From: DATAUD01 sp035511075
GTDB taxonomy: Bacteria > Verrucomicrobiota > Verrucomicrobiia > Limisphaerales > Palsa-1400
Assembly (NCBI GenBank): GCA_035511075.1
Contig: DATKFW010000015.1
Coordinates: 1-64,000 of the forward strand
DNA length: 64,000 bases
Direction of reading: 5' to 3'
In this document: positions 45,302 through 54,115 of the stretch, piece after piece
Numbering within the stretch: the first letter of the stretch is position 1
Layout of the letters: every line of letters begins with the position of its first letter
Program-made: the position numbers and the translations under genes
Notes under the pieces: model-generated
The model's database searches: none
The model's input: the letters and a program-made list of their open reading frames with translations, nothing else
Told to the model about the DNA's origin: nothing

Positions 45302-46705
45302 TCAAGTGGATTGGTTGCGGCGCACCGGCAGCCTGACTATGAAACGGGTTTCGCCGGGTTTGGATTCGAATTCGATTTCGCCGCCATGCCGGTCCGCCAC
45401 TATTCGATTGCTAACGATCAGCCCCAGCCCCGTGCCGGCCCCGACTGGCTTGGTGGTGAAAAACGGCTCGAACAAGTGCGACTGAACTTCCGGCGGGATG
45501 CCCGAACCGTAGTCCACGACCTCCACGACCAGTTGATTATCCTCCATGGAGGTTCCTATGCAAATCTTGCCCTTGCCCTGGACGGCGTAGATCGCGTTGT
45601 CAATAAGATTGGTCCAAACCTGATTGAGTTCGCTTCCGTAAGCCATGATGCGCGGGATCGAACGATCAAACGCCCGGACAACCGTCATGTTCTTCAATTT
45701 GTGACCCAACATCGTCAGCGTGTTCTCAATGCCCTCGTGAACGTCCACCTCCTGCATCGGAGATTGACCCATGTACGAGTAGTCCTTCATCGCTTTGACC
45801 AATTCGGAGATGCGTCCGGTGCTCTGCTCGACCTGGTTTAGCAGCAATTTCAAATTCAAGCGCGATTCCAGCCAGCCCAGCGCGTCTGGATGGGTTGCGG
45901 TCGGAAGTTTGCCCGTCACTTCCTCCAGCCATTTGACATCCACGTCGGCGCTGACAAAGGTCGGGGCCAGTTCCCAGGGCGTCTCGGCGCCGCGGGCAGC
46001 CAGCCAGGTTGCAATCCGGTCTGCGCGATCACTGCGCTCAAGATGGTCCAGCGTGGGCGCGTGCTCGAGTCGTTCCGTGGCGTCTTGCGAGGCAAAGGCA
46101 AGGTCGCGCCATTGGTCGTGGTTGAGAGCTTTTGAGAGATGACACAGGAGGGTTTGCGCTTTGTCCGTGGTCTCCCGCAGATGCGCCGCCGCCCGGCGGG
46201 CCGCCGCCGCCGGGTTATTCAATTCGTGCGCCAGTCCGGCGGCCATCGTGCCCAGAGAGGCAAGCTTTTCCCGCTGCTGGGAGTAACCTTCCATGTTGCG
46301 CATCTTCATGGCCGCGTATTGAAGAATCTCCCGGGCAATCGAATGGCAGATGCTCAACATCCGGAAGAAATTCTCCTGGCTTAATCGGAATAATTTGGCG
46401 GTTTTTCCGACCCGAGCGGTCGCGAGCCACTCAATATCCAGCAGCAGCGTGACTTCTCCCGTGTATTTGCCGGGCCGGATGACGCCCATGAGGACTTCCT
46501 GATGATCATAAGTCCGGATGAGGCGAACTTCACCCTCCAGGACCATAAAGAAATACGGCAATCGTTCTCCCTGCGGAACCAGCACGGTTCCGGCGGGCGC
46601 GTCAATGATTTCGCCCGGCTCGATGCACCCCACTTGCGCATCGGTCAATCCGGAAAACAGCGGAGTGGAACGCACTAACTGGAGAGCGGCTGGGTCCAAG
46701 CTCAT
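45302..46705 (-). CDS. Sensor histidine kinase with cyclic-nucleotide-binding domain
   Basis: 467 residues, no membrane span, so cytoplasmic. Residues 1-135 form a CNB/CRP-like domain ('VLVPQGERLPYFFMVLEGEVRLI', 'GKYTGEVTLLLD'). The kinase core has H-box 'LASLGTMAAGLAHELNNP' with the phospho-accepting H160, N-box 'NQVWTNLIDNAIYAVQ', G1 'VVDYGSGIPPEV', F-box 'LFEPFFTTKPVGAGTGLGL'. Its start overlaps the stop of the receiver-flavoprotein gene by 4 bp, which makes that protein the likely phosphorylation partner. The CNB domain lacks an obvious full 'GE(I/L)ALL..PRAATV' cassette, so ligand identity is unclear. Confidence 0.93.
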   Translation of the reverse strand: MSLDPAALQLVRSTPLFSGLTDAQVGCIEPGEIIDAPAGTVLVPQGERLPYFFMVLEGEVRLIRTYDHQEVLMGVIRPGKYTGEVTLLLDIEWLATARVGKTAKLFRLSQENFFRMLSICHSIAREILQYAAMKMRNMEGYSQQREKLASLGTMAAGLAHELNNPAAAARRAAAHLRETTDKAQTLLCHLSKALNHDQWRDLAFASQDATERLEHAPTLDHLERSDRADRIATWLAARGAETPWELAPTFVSADVDVKWLEEVTGKLPTATHPDALGWLESRLNLKLLLNQVEQSTGRISELVKAMKDYSYMGQSPMQEVDVHEGIENTLTMLGHKLKNMTVVRAFDRSIPRIMAYGSELNQVWTNLIDNAIYAVQGKGKICIGTSMEDNQLVVEVVDYGSGIPPEVQSHLFEPFFTTKPVGAGTGLGLIVSNRIVADRHGGEIEFESKPGETRFIVRLPVRRNQST

Positions 46706-48363
46706 AATAGTCCCAGGTATTCGTGGACCAATTTCACGGCCATGGCCCCTTCTCCCACGCCCGAAGTCACACCCTTTGCAGACCGATGCCGGACATCGCC
46801 GGCCACGAAGATGCCGGGCACGCTGGTCTCAAGATAAAAAGGATCGCGATCCGCCGTCCACCCGGACGGTCGCCGCCCGTCGCGCAATAAATGCTGGCCG
46901 GAAATCAGATAGCCTTGCGCATCCCGTTCAACCACCCCGGCCAGCCAATCAGTGCGGGGAATGGCGCCCGCGTAGATGAGCAACGCGCTGGCGGGCAGTG
47001 TCTCCTGCACACACGTTTTGGTGTCAAGTATCGTGACGCTCTCGCAGCGGTCCGCGCCTTCCACCGCGACAACCCTGGCGCCGAATTTCACGGCGATATT
47101 CTTCGTCGCGGTGATCTGGTCTTCAAGGTATTGCGACATGCTGTCCGACAGGGAATTGCCGCGCACCACCATCGTCACCTGGCGGGCGAATTTGGAAAAA
47201 TACATGGCGGCCTGCCCCGCTGAGTTTGCTCCGCCGACTATAAAAATGTCTCCGTCCCGATACGAAAACGCCTCGGTCATGGGCGCATAATAATACACGC
47301 CTGCGCCGGTAAGTCTTTCCAGCCCAGGCACTTCAAGCGTCCTAAAGGCAATGCCCGTGGCGATCAGCAGTGCCCGGCAGCCAATCTCGGTCCTGTCCTC
47401 AAGAGTAAGCACCCGGGTCGGTCCTTCCACCCGCACTCCTTTGACCTCTTGCGGCGCCAGAATCTCCACGCCAAATCGCCGCGCCTGCGCCACCGCGCGC
47501 CGTGCCAGGTCCGAACCGCTCAGACCGACAGGAAAGCCAAGATAGTTTTCTATTCGGGAACTCCGTCCGGCCTGTCCTCCGGGCGCCTCGCGTTCCACCA
47601 GCAGCGTGTGCAAACCATCCGCGGCGCCGTAAACCGCCGCAGCCAATCCCGCCGGCCCCGCTCCAACAACGACCAGGTCGTAAAAAGGTGACTCCGCCTT
47701 GGTTTTCAATCCCAGTTTGCGGGCGACCTCGGCTATCATCGGGTTGGACAGGTGGGAGCCGTCAGGAAATACGATCATTGGCAACGCCGAAATCCCGGCG
47801 CCCGTCGTGTCGAGAAGCTGCTTCGCCGTCTCCTCCGTTTCGATGTCGAGCCACTGGTGCGGCACAAAATTGCGCCCCAGAAAATCGCGCAATTCGCTGG
47901 CGCGCGGCGACCACCGATGCCCGATCACCCGCACGCCGTCAAACAAAGGATGGTAGGATGCCTGCCAATCATCCAGCAAATCATCCACCACTCCATACAG
48001 CCGCTCCTCGGGCGGGTCCCACGGTTTCATCAGGTAATGGTCAATTTGCACGCTGTTAATGGCGCGAATCGCCGCGTCGGTGTCCGCGTAAGCCGTCAAC
48101 AGCGCGCGTTTGGCCTCCGGATAAAGCTCGATCGCCCCTTCCAGGAATTCCACACCCGACATTTGCGGCATCCTTTGGTCCACCAGGAAGAGCGCCACCG
48201 GATCATTGCGAAGTTTCAATTGTTTGATCGTATCGAGCGCGGACGAGCCCGAATCCGCCGAGATGACCCTGTAGCGGTCGCCATATTGGCGGCGCAGATC
48301 ACGTTCCACGGCTCGCAACACGTCCGGATCGTCGTCCACTGTCAAGATCGCCGGTTTAGCCAT
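46702..48363 (-). CDS. Response-regulator receiver fused to Grx-fold and thioredoxin-reductase-like flavoprotein
   Basis: 553 residues in three parts. Residues 1-130: receiver domain with acidic D10-D12, phospho-acceptor D62 (LFLVDQRMPQMSG), T90 and K113 (YLMKPW). Residues 144-220: glutaredoxin-like fold ('VRVIGHRWSPRASELRDFL...ALPMIVFPDGSHL'), in which the usual CPxC is S152-P-R-A155. Residues 228-553: FAD/NAD(P) domains of thioredoxin-reductase type (VVGAGPAGLAAAVYGAADG; IFIVGGANSAGQAAMYF; GIFVAGDVR), in which the usual CxxC is Y359-A-P-M362. The protein therefore has no visible dithiol centre. The fused receiver/TrxR architecture is known from annotation, but its function is not. It is cytoplasmic and coupled to the kinase gene. 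Confidence 0.92.
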   Translation of the reverse strand: MAKPAILTVDDDPDVLRAVERDLRRQYGDRYRVISADSGSSALDTIKQLKLRNDPVALFLVDQRMPQMSGVEFLEGAIELYPEAKRALLTAYADTDAAIRAINSVQIDHYLMKPWDPPEERLYGVVDDLLDDWQASYHPLFDGVRVIGHRWSPRASELRDFLGRNFVPHQWLDIETEETAKQLLDTTGAGISALPMIVFPDGSHLSNPMIAEVARKLGLKTKAESPFYDLVVVGAGPAGLAAAVYGAADGLHTLLVEREAPGGQAGRSSRIENYLGFPVGLSGSDLARRAVAQARRFGVEILAPQEVKGVRVEGPTRVLTLEDRTEIGCRALLIATGIAFRTLEVPGLERLTGAGVYYYAPMTEAFSYRDGDIFIVGGANSAGQAAMYFSKFARQVTMVVRGNSLSDSMSQYLEDQITATKNIAVKFGARVVAVEGADRCESVTILDTKTCVQETLPASALLIYAGAIPRTDWLAGVVERDAQGYLISGQHLLRDGRRPSGWTADRDPFYLETSVPGIFVAGDVRHRSAKGVTSGVGEGAMAVKLVHEYLGLL

Positions 48364-48374
48364 AACAATAGTTA

Positions 48375-49322
48375 TTAAGTCACTTCAACTGCCCTCGAGT
48401 CCATCGGATAATTTCGCTCCCGCCACGCATCGAATCCTCCCAATAACGGACGGACACGCGAGATGCCTCTGCGGTGAAGCAGTAATGCGATCCGCGCGCT
48501 GCTGACTTCGTTGGGGCAGGAGCAATAGAGTATGACGTCGCGGTCCCGTGGAATCTCCTTTTGGCGGGTCTCCACTTCATCCATGTTCATGTGGAGCGCG
48601 CCTCGAATAAACGAGGGGTTCTCTTTAAGTTCCGAGGCCGGCCGCAGGTCCAGAATCATCGGATGCTCACCCGCGTTTAGTTTTTGATACAGTTCATCCA
48701 CGGTAATTCGCGTCATCCGCAATTCGTGCAGCAAACGGCGTCGCTGGATATACTTGTAACCGACGTACAGCGCAGCCAGAGCGGCCACGAGTACCAGCGC
48801 GCCGCTTCCTAGACTGGCGAAGGCGGCGATGACCTGGTCCAATTGACGGCTGAAGATCGCTCCCACAACCATAAAGCCCCCTACATAAAGCAATGAGCCT
48901 ATGCCGTCGAAAAAAAGGAATCGATGTGCGCTAATGCCGGCATTGCCCGCCAGCGGCGGCGCCAGCGTGCTTAAGCCGGGAAGGAATTTTGCGAACATCA
49001 GGCCTCGCATCCCGTACCGCGCGAAGATGTCCTGCGTCCGGCGGACGCACGAATCCGGCTCCAGCGAGATGCGGCACAGGAGATTCAGGACGCGATGCCC
49101 GGTGCGACGCCCCAAATAGAACCAGATCGAGTCCGCAACTATGCAGGCCAGAAAGGTCACGCTGATGGCCAGCCACCCGCTCAGCTTTCCGCTGGCGGCT
49201 AGAGCGCCCGCCACCAACAGCCACGGCGCAGCCGGCAACGGCAGCCCGATCTGCTCCAAAAAGACGACCAGAAATAACAAGGGTCCGCCGTGGTTCACCA
49301 GAAACCGCATCATCTGACTCAT
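48375..49322 (-). CDS. DedA-family membrane protein fused to rhodanese-like domain
   Basis: About 315 residues from the ATG at 49322 (MSQMMRFLVNHGGPLLF); an in-frame start 20 codons upstream exists. The DedA/VTT part shows 'FLEQIGLPLPAAPWLLVAGALAASG', 'DSIWFYLGRRTGHRVL' and 'FARYGMRGLMFAKFLPGLSTLAPPLAGNAG'; DedA proteins are linked to undecaprenyl phosphate or phospholipid flipping. After the last span a cytoplasmic rhodanese domain follows (about 215-310) with the active-site loop 'VILYCSCPNEVSSARIAL', whose first Cys would carry sulfur. It is the first gene of the seven-gene operon, 11 bp before the receiver-flavoprotein. Confidence 0.9.
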   Translation of the reverse strand: MSQMMRFLVNHGGPLLFLVVFLEQIGLPLPAAPWLLVAGALAASGKLSGWLAISVTFLACIVADSIWFYLGRRTGHRVLNLLCRISLEPDSCVRRTQDIFARYGMRGLMFAKFLPGLSTLAPPLAGNAGISAHRFLFFDGIGSLLYVGGFMVVGAIFSRQLDQVIAAFASLGSGALVLVAALAALYVGYKYIQRRRLLHELRMTRITVDELYQKLNAGEHPMILDLRPASELKENPSFIRGALHMNMDEVETRQKEIPRDRDVILYCSCPNEVSSARIALLLHRRGISRVRPLLGGFDAWRERNYPMDSRAVEVT

Positions 49323-49508
49323 CCGCCGCCTCCTCTCCGTCGGCCCGGCGTCGCTGAAACTAAACATTTCATCTGATCTCATTTACAACTTTTGAAGAAA
49401 ACTCGCGATCATTTTTGCTCGCCAAATTGAGCGCGCGGAACCCGCGTGAAACCAACCCCGTCAAGAGCCTCACTCCGTCCCGGAGTTTTATTTGTGATTG
49501 TGCGGCGT

Positions 49509-50945
49509 TCATGTTTTCGGAACCCGGGACGCGGGTCGCTCGTCTTTCCAACCGCCGCCCAGCGCCTTGTAAAGGGAGACGACGGCAAGCTGTTGATCCC
49601 GTTCGGTGCGGGCCAGGCTTATCTGGGCCGGAAAGAGTTGTTGTTGTGCTTCCAGAACTTCGTAATAACTGGCTTTGCCGGCGAGGTATCGTTCCGACGA
49701 GACCCTGACCGCGGTCTCCAGCGCCGACACCTCCCGCGCCAGTTGTCCGCGAATTTCCCCAAGCCGTGCGCGCGAGACCAATGCGTCGGACACGTCCCCC
49801 AAAGCTGTCAGCGCCGTTTGCTTGAATTGCAGCCGCGCTTCGTCGCGGGCCGCCTTGGCCTGGCGATATTGGCCGACCAACCGCCCTCCCTCAAACACCG
49901 GCCCAGTGGCCTCGGCGGCGACGCCCCACGCGTTGGCGCCACCCAGCGTAAAGGCCGACAATTGCGGGCTGATTTTTCCGAGCAACGCAGTCAACCCTAT
50001 CGTTGGGAAGAACTCCGCTACCGATTCGCCAATCTGCGCGTTGGCCGATCTCAATAACTGTTCCGCCTGGCGCACGTCCGGCCGGCGTTCCAACAATGAA
50101 GAGGGCAGGCCCGCCGGCACCTCGGGCGGCAACATCAATTCAAGCGGCAAATCTTTCCGTTCAATCGGCCCGGGATTGCGCCCCAACAAAATGCAAAGCT
50201 GATTCTCAGTAACGCTGATCTGGTTCAATATTGACGGAGTCGCGGCGGTCGCGTCGGCCAATGCGGCTTCGGCCCGCGATGTTTCCAACGCCGACGCCGT
50301 TCCGCCTTCGGCCCGTTCGCTGAAGATTTTCAAGCTGTCGGCAAATGAATTTGTCGTCCGGCCGGTAATTTCCAATTCCTGGTCCAACTCCACCAGTTGA
50401 AGGTAATCCGACGCCACTTCACTCAAGAGGCTCAATCGGACGCCGCGCCGCGCTTCCTCGGAAGCCAGAAACTGCGCGCGCGCGGACTCGTTGAGACGGC
50501 GGACGCGCCCCCAGAGATCGACTTCCCAGAACGCGTTCAGCGTCGCCACCGCGGAGCCGGTGCTCGTTCCGCCGTTTGGGTAGGCGGAGCCAAACAAATC
50601 GTTCCGTCCCTGGCTGACCGCGCCGCTGTAATTCACGCTGGGTACGAACTGCGACCTGGCTTCCGCGGCGACCTGCCGGGCCTGTTCGACGCGGGTCACA
50701 GCGATCCGCAAATCATAATTGTTGGTCAACGCTTCGCGGATCAGCCCTTGCAAAATGTCATCCCGATAAATCTGCCACCAATCCAGGTCCGCGAACGACG
50801 TGTTTGTTGGCGCGTTGTCATCGCGAAAGACCGGCGGAGAATCGATCGGCGGACGCTTGTAGTTGGGGCCCATCGCGCAGCCGGCAAGCAAGGATAGCGT
50901 CAGCGCGAGACAAACAGAGCAGCGGCTCCCGGCTGGCAGGCTCAT
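49509..50945 (-). CDS. RND efflux outer-membrane lipoprotein (OprM/NodT type)
   Basis: 478 residues from the ATG at 50945, where the ATGA overlap with the RND gene and a lipoprotein signal coincide (MSLPAGSRCSVCLALTLSLLAGC, lipobox LAGC). Family features: 'GPNYKRPPIDSPPVF', 'DLDWWQIYRDDILQGLIREAL', 'NNYDLRIAVTRVEQAR', the repeated half 'LRSANAQIGESVAEFFPTIGLTALLG' and the C-terminal 'VSSERYLAGKASYYEVLEAQ'. It forms the trimeric outer-membrane channel of the pump. It is the last gene of dps-adaptor-RND-channel. Bases 49383-49508 between it and the DedA gene should hold the promoter of the next operon. Confidence 0.95.
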   Translation of the reverse strand: MSLPAGSRCSVCLALTLSLLAGCAMGPNYKRPPIDSPPVFRDDNAPTNTSFADLDWWQIYRDDILQGLIREALTNNYDLRIAVTRVEQARQVAAEARSQFVPSVNYSGAVSQGRNDLFGSAYPNGGTSTGSAVATLNAFWEVDLWGRVRRLNESARAQFLASEEARRGVRLSLLSEVASDYLQLVELDQELEITGRTTNSFADSLKIFSERAEGGTASALETSRAEAALADATAATPSILNQISVTENQLCILLGRNPGPIERKDLPLELMLPPEVPAGLPSSLLERRPDVRQAEQLLRSANAQIGESVAEFFPTIGLTALLGKISPQLSAFTLGGANAWGVAAEATGPVFEGGRLVGQYRQAKAARDEARLQFKQTALTALGDVSDALVSRARLGEIRGQLAREVSALETAVRVSSERYLAGKASYYEVLEAQQQLFPAQISLARTERDQQLAVVSLYKALGGGWKDERPASRVPKT

Positions 50946-53900
50946 GGGACCCCCTCTCCGGCCGGGGCCTCGCCCGAACTCCCGGAAGCTGGTGCAACCT
51001 CTTGTCGGCCACGACCGGCGATCTTTTCGACCACGTAAAACGTCACGGGAATCAGGCAGACGGCCACGCACGTCGCCGCCAGCATGCCCCCAACCACCAC
51101 CGTTCCAAGAATCCGCCGCGATACAGCTCCCGCCCCGCTGGCAAACCATAATGGCAGAGAGCCGAATATGAACGCGAAGGAAGTCATCAAAATCGGCCGC
51201 AGTCGAAGCCGGGCGCCCGTCAAGGTCGCATCGATGAGTGTTTTGCCCTTCTCGTATTCCAGCCGGGCGAACTCAACGATGAGAATCGCGTTCTTCGCCG
51301 CCAGCCCGATGAGCATGACCAATCCGATCTGCGCAAAAACATTGTTGACCATTTGCCGCGACAGGAGGGCGGCAAATGCCCCGCACACGGCGATGGGTGT
51401 TCCCAGCAAAACGCTGAACGGCAGCGACCAACTTTCGTATAGCGCCGCCAGGATCAAAAAGACGAAGAGGAAGGAGAGCGCGAAGATCGCCGCCGGCGAA
51501 ACGCCCTGCGCCGCCTTCTGCTCCTGAAACGACATGCCGATGTAGTCGTAACCCATCTCCGGCGGCATGGTCTGCGCGAAGGTTTCCTCCAGGGCTTTCG
51601 TCGCCTGGGCGGAACTATAACCGGCGGCCGCCGTGCCGTTAAGCTGCGCCGAACGATACAGATTGTAGCGCATCGTGAATTCCGGCCCGGACATGGCCTT
51701 CGTGGTGGTAAGGGCCGACATCGGAATGGAGTCGCCATCATGATTGCGCACGTAAAAGAGCCCGAGATTTTCCGCGCGAGTCCGGTAAACGCCTTCGGCT
51801 TCGACATATACCTGCCATTGCCTCCCAAACCGGTTGAAATAGTTCACGAAATATCCGCCCATGAACGTTTGCAGGGTCTTGTAAACCTGCGCCAGGTCCA
51901 CTCCCTGCCGAAAGACTCGATCGCGATCCACATCGACGTAAAGCTGAGGCACGGCTGGCAAAAACGTGGTGTTGATGCTGGCAATTTCAGGACGCTTCCG
52001 CACTGCGTCCATAAACTTGGTGACGTTGGCGGCCAGAAACGGAATGTCCTTTCCGCTCCGGTCCTCCAGAACCATCGTGAACCCGCCCGCCGTCCCGACC
52101 CCCGCGATGGCGGGCGGCGGGAAGGCGAAGGCAATCGCCGCCGGCACGCTGGGTAGTTTCTTGCCAAGGTTCGCCTTGATGGCCGCATAAGTCTCATCGG
52201 GCTTGGTGCGTTTGCCCCAGTCTTTGAGGCTCACCCAAAAAGTAGCGTTATAGGTGTTGCGCGTAAAACTCAACAGACTGAAGCCCGCCACAGTCGTGCA
52301 ACTCTCGACTCCCGGAGTGGCCAGAACTATGTCCTCCACCTGTTTACAAACAGCCACCGTTCGGTCCATCGAAGCGGCGAACGGGAGTTGGACGCTGATG
52401 TAAAGAAACCCCTGGTCCTCTTCCGGCAGGAAGCCCGACGGGAGCGTTTTGCCGAACCAACCCGCGACCACCGCCACAAGGGCCAGGAACATCAGGCTGA
52501 AGACGAATTTCCGAATCAATGCCCGGCAAACCCCGACGTATCCGTCCGTCACCCGGCTGTAGACGCGATTGAACCGGTTAAAAAACCAGCCCAGTGGGCC
52601 TTTGGTTTCGTGCATTGGCCGCAGCAGCAACGCGGACAACGCCGGGCTGAGCGTCAGCGCGTTGAACGCTGAAATCAGCACGGAGATGGCAATGGTCACC
52701 GCGAATTGCTGATAAAGCCGGCCCGTGATCCCGGGAATGAAAACGGTGGGCAGAAATACCGCCGACAGGATGAGCGCGATCGCCACAACCGGACCCGACA
52801 CCTCCTCCATCGCTTTCAACGTGGCGTCTTTGGGCGACATCCCTTCATCGATGTGGTGTTCAACGGCCTCGACAACCACAATGGCATCATCCACCACCAG
52901 GCCGATGGCCAGGACCAGTCCGAAAAGCGAAAGCGTGTTGATTGAGAAACCCAACAATGGAAAGAGGGCAAACGTTCCAATCAGCGATACCGGAACCGCA
53001 AACAAAGGGATCAATGCCGCCCGCCAGCCCTGGAGGAAGATAAAAACCACCAGCATCACCAGTCCCAGCGCCTCCCAAAATGTCTTGCCGATTTCGTGAA
53101 TTCCCTCGGTCACCGACTTGGTGGTGTCAATCGGGATTTTGTAGTCCACGTCTGCCGGGAAGCGCGTCTTCAATTCTTCCATGAGCTTCTTGACGCCCTT
53201 GGCGGCTTCGATGGCGTTGGAGTTGGGTAGTTGAAACAAGGCCAAAATGGCGGAGGGCTTGCTGTTGTAACGGCCCACGATGTCATAATCCGCGGCGCTT
53301 AATTCTATGCGGGCCACGTCTCTCAGGCGCACCACCGCCCCATCCGGCGTGGCGCGCAGAACGATGCTGCCAAATTGGTCCTCCGTCGTGAGACGCCCTT
53401 GGGCCAGCACGCTGTAGGTGAATTCCTGCCCGGGCGGTGTGGGACGCCCCCCGATCTTGCCTGCCGGATTGACGGCATTTTGGCTTTCCACGGCGCTAAT
53501 GATCTCCGGCACGGTGATATTGAGTTTGGCCAGTTGGTCCGGTTTGACCCAAATCCTCATGGCGTACTGCCCGGCGCCGAAAATCGTCACCGAGGAAACT
53601 CCCACCACCCGGCTCAGAGGGTCGCTCAGATTGATATAGGCGTAATTGGCCAGAAACTCCGCGCCGTGCGTGCCTTTGGGCGAATTGAGGGAGAGGATCA
53701 TGAAAGGCGCGGACAGGGATTTTTGGACCGTGACCCCATAGTTTTGCACGTCGATGGGCAACTGGGACTGCGCCTGGGCGTAGCGCAACTGGGTCAGTAC
53801 CTGGTCGATATTCGGGTCCGTCGCCAGATCGAAGTTTACGAACAAACGCATCAATCCATTGTTCGCGTTGACGGAGTACATGTAGTTCATGTTGTCCACT

Positions 53901-54112
53901 CCGCTCATCTGTTGCTCGATCGGTGTGGCGACGGATGCCTCGATGGTCTGCGCGTCGGCGCCGACGTAGTCCGCCTGGATAAAGATTTCGGGGGGCACCA
54001 CCTTGGGAAATTGCGCTATCGGAAGGGATACCATCGTGACCAGTCCGACGATGACCATGATGATGGAGATCACCATCGCGACGATGGGGCGATTGATGAA
54101 GAATTTTGACAT
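50942..54112 (-). CDS. RND efflux permease, HAE1 (AcrB/MexB) type
   Basis: 1056 residues; proton-driven inner-membrane pump for hydrophobic or amphiphilic drugs. Typical start MSKFFINRPIVAMVISIIMV; 'QADYVGADAQTIEASVATPIEQQMSGVDNMNYM'-type porter start (read in parts); the proton-relay helix 'FGLVLAIGLVVDDAIVVVEAVEHH' holds the two adjacent Asp residues; then 'PTVFIPGITGRLYQQFAVTIAISV', 'GFLPEEDQGFLYISVQLP' and the second helix 4 equivalent 'GLVMLIGLAAKNAILIVEFAR'. Full length. Its start is 3 bp after the adaptor gene, and its stop overlaps the channel gene. Confidence 0.97.
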   Translation of the reverse strand: MSKFFINRPIVAMVISIIMVIVGLVTMVSLPIAQFPKVVPPEIFIQADYVGADAQTIEASVATPIEQQMSGVDNMNYMYSVNANNGLMRLFVNFDLATDPNIDQVLTQLRYAQAQSQLPIDVQNYGVTVQKSLSAPFMILSLNSPKGTHGAEFLANYAYINLSDPLSRVVGVSSVTIFGAGQYAMRIWVKPDQLAKLNITVPEIISAVESQNAVNPAGKIGGRPTPPGQEFTYSVLAQGRLTTEDQFGSIVLRATPDGAVVRLRDVARIELSAADYDIVGRYNSKPSAILALFQLPNSNAIEAAKGVKKLMEELKTRFPADVDYKIPIDTTKSVTEGIHEIGKTFWEALGLVMLVVFIFLQGWRAALIPLFAVPVSLIGTFALFPLLGFSINTLSLFGLVLAIGLVVDDAIVVVEAVEHHIDEGMSPKDATLKAMEEVSGPVVAIALILSAVFLPTVFIPGITGRLYQQFAVTIAISVLISAFNALTLSPALSALLLRPMHETKGPLGWFFNRFNRVYSRVTDGYVGVCRALIRKFVFSLMFLALVAVVAGWFGKTLPSGFLPEEDQGFLYISVQLPFAASMDRTVAVCKQVEDIVLATPGVESCTTVAGFSLLSFTRNTYNATFWVSLKDWGKRTKPDETYAAIKANLGKKLPSVPAAIAFAFPPPAIAGVGTAGGFTMVLEDRSGKDIPFLAANVTKFMDAVRKRPEIASINTTFLPAVPQLYVDVDRDRVFRQGVDLAQVYKTLQTFMGGYFVNYFNRFGRQWQVYVEAEGVYRTRAENLGLFYVRNHDGDSIPMSALTTTKAMSGPEFTMRYNLYRSAQLNGTAAAGYSSAQATKALEETFAQTMPPEMGYDYIGMSFQEQKAAQGVSPAAIFALSFLFVFLILAALYESWSLPFSVLLGTPIAVCGAFAALLSRQMVNNVFAQIGLVMLIGLAAKNAILIVEFARLEYEKGKTLIDATLTGARLRLRPILMTSFAFIFGSLPLWFASGAGAVSRRILGTVVVGGMLAATCVAVCLIPVTFYVVEKIAGRGRQEVAPASGSSGEAPAGEGVP

Positions 54113-54115
54113 GGT

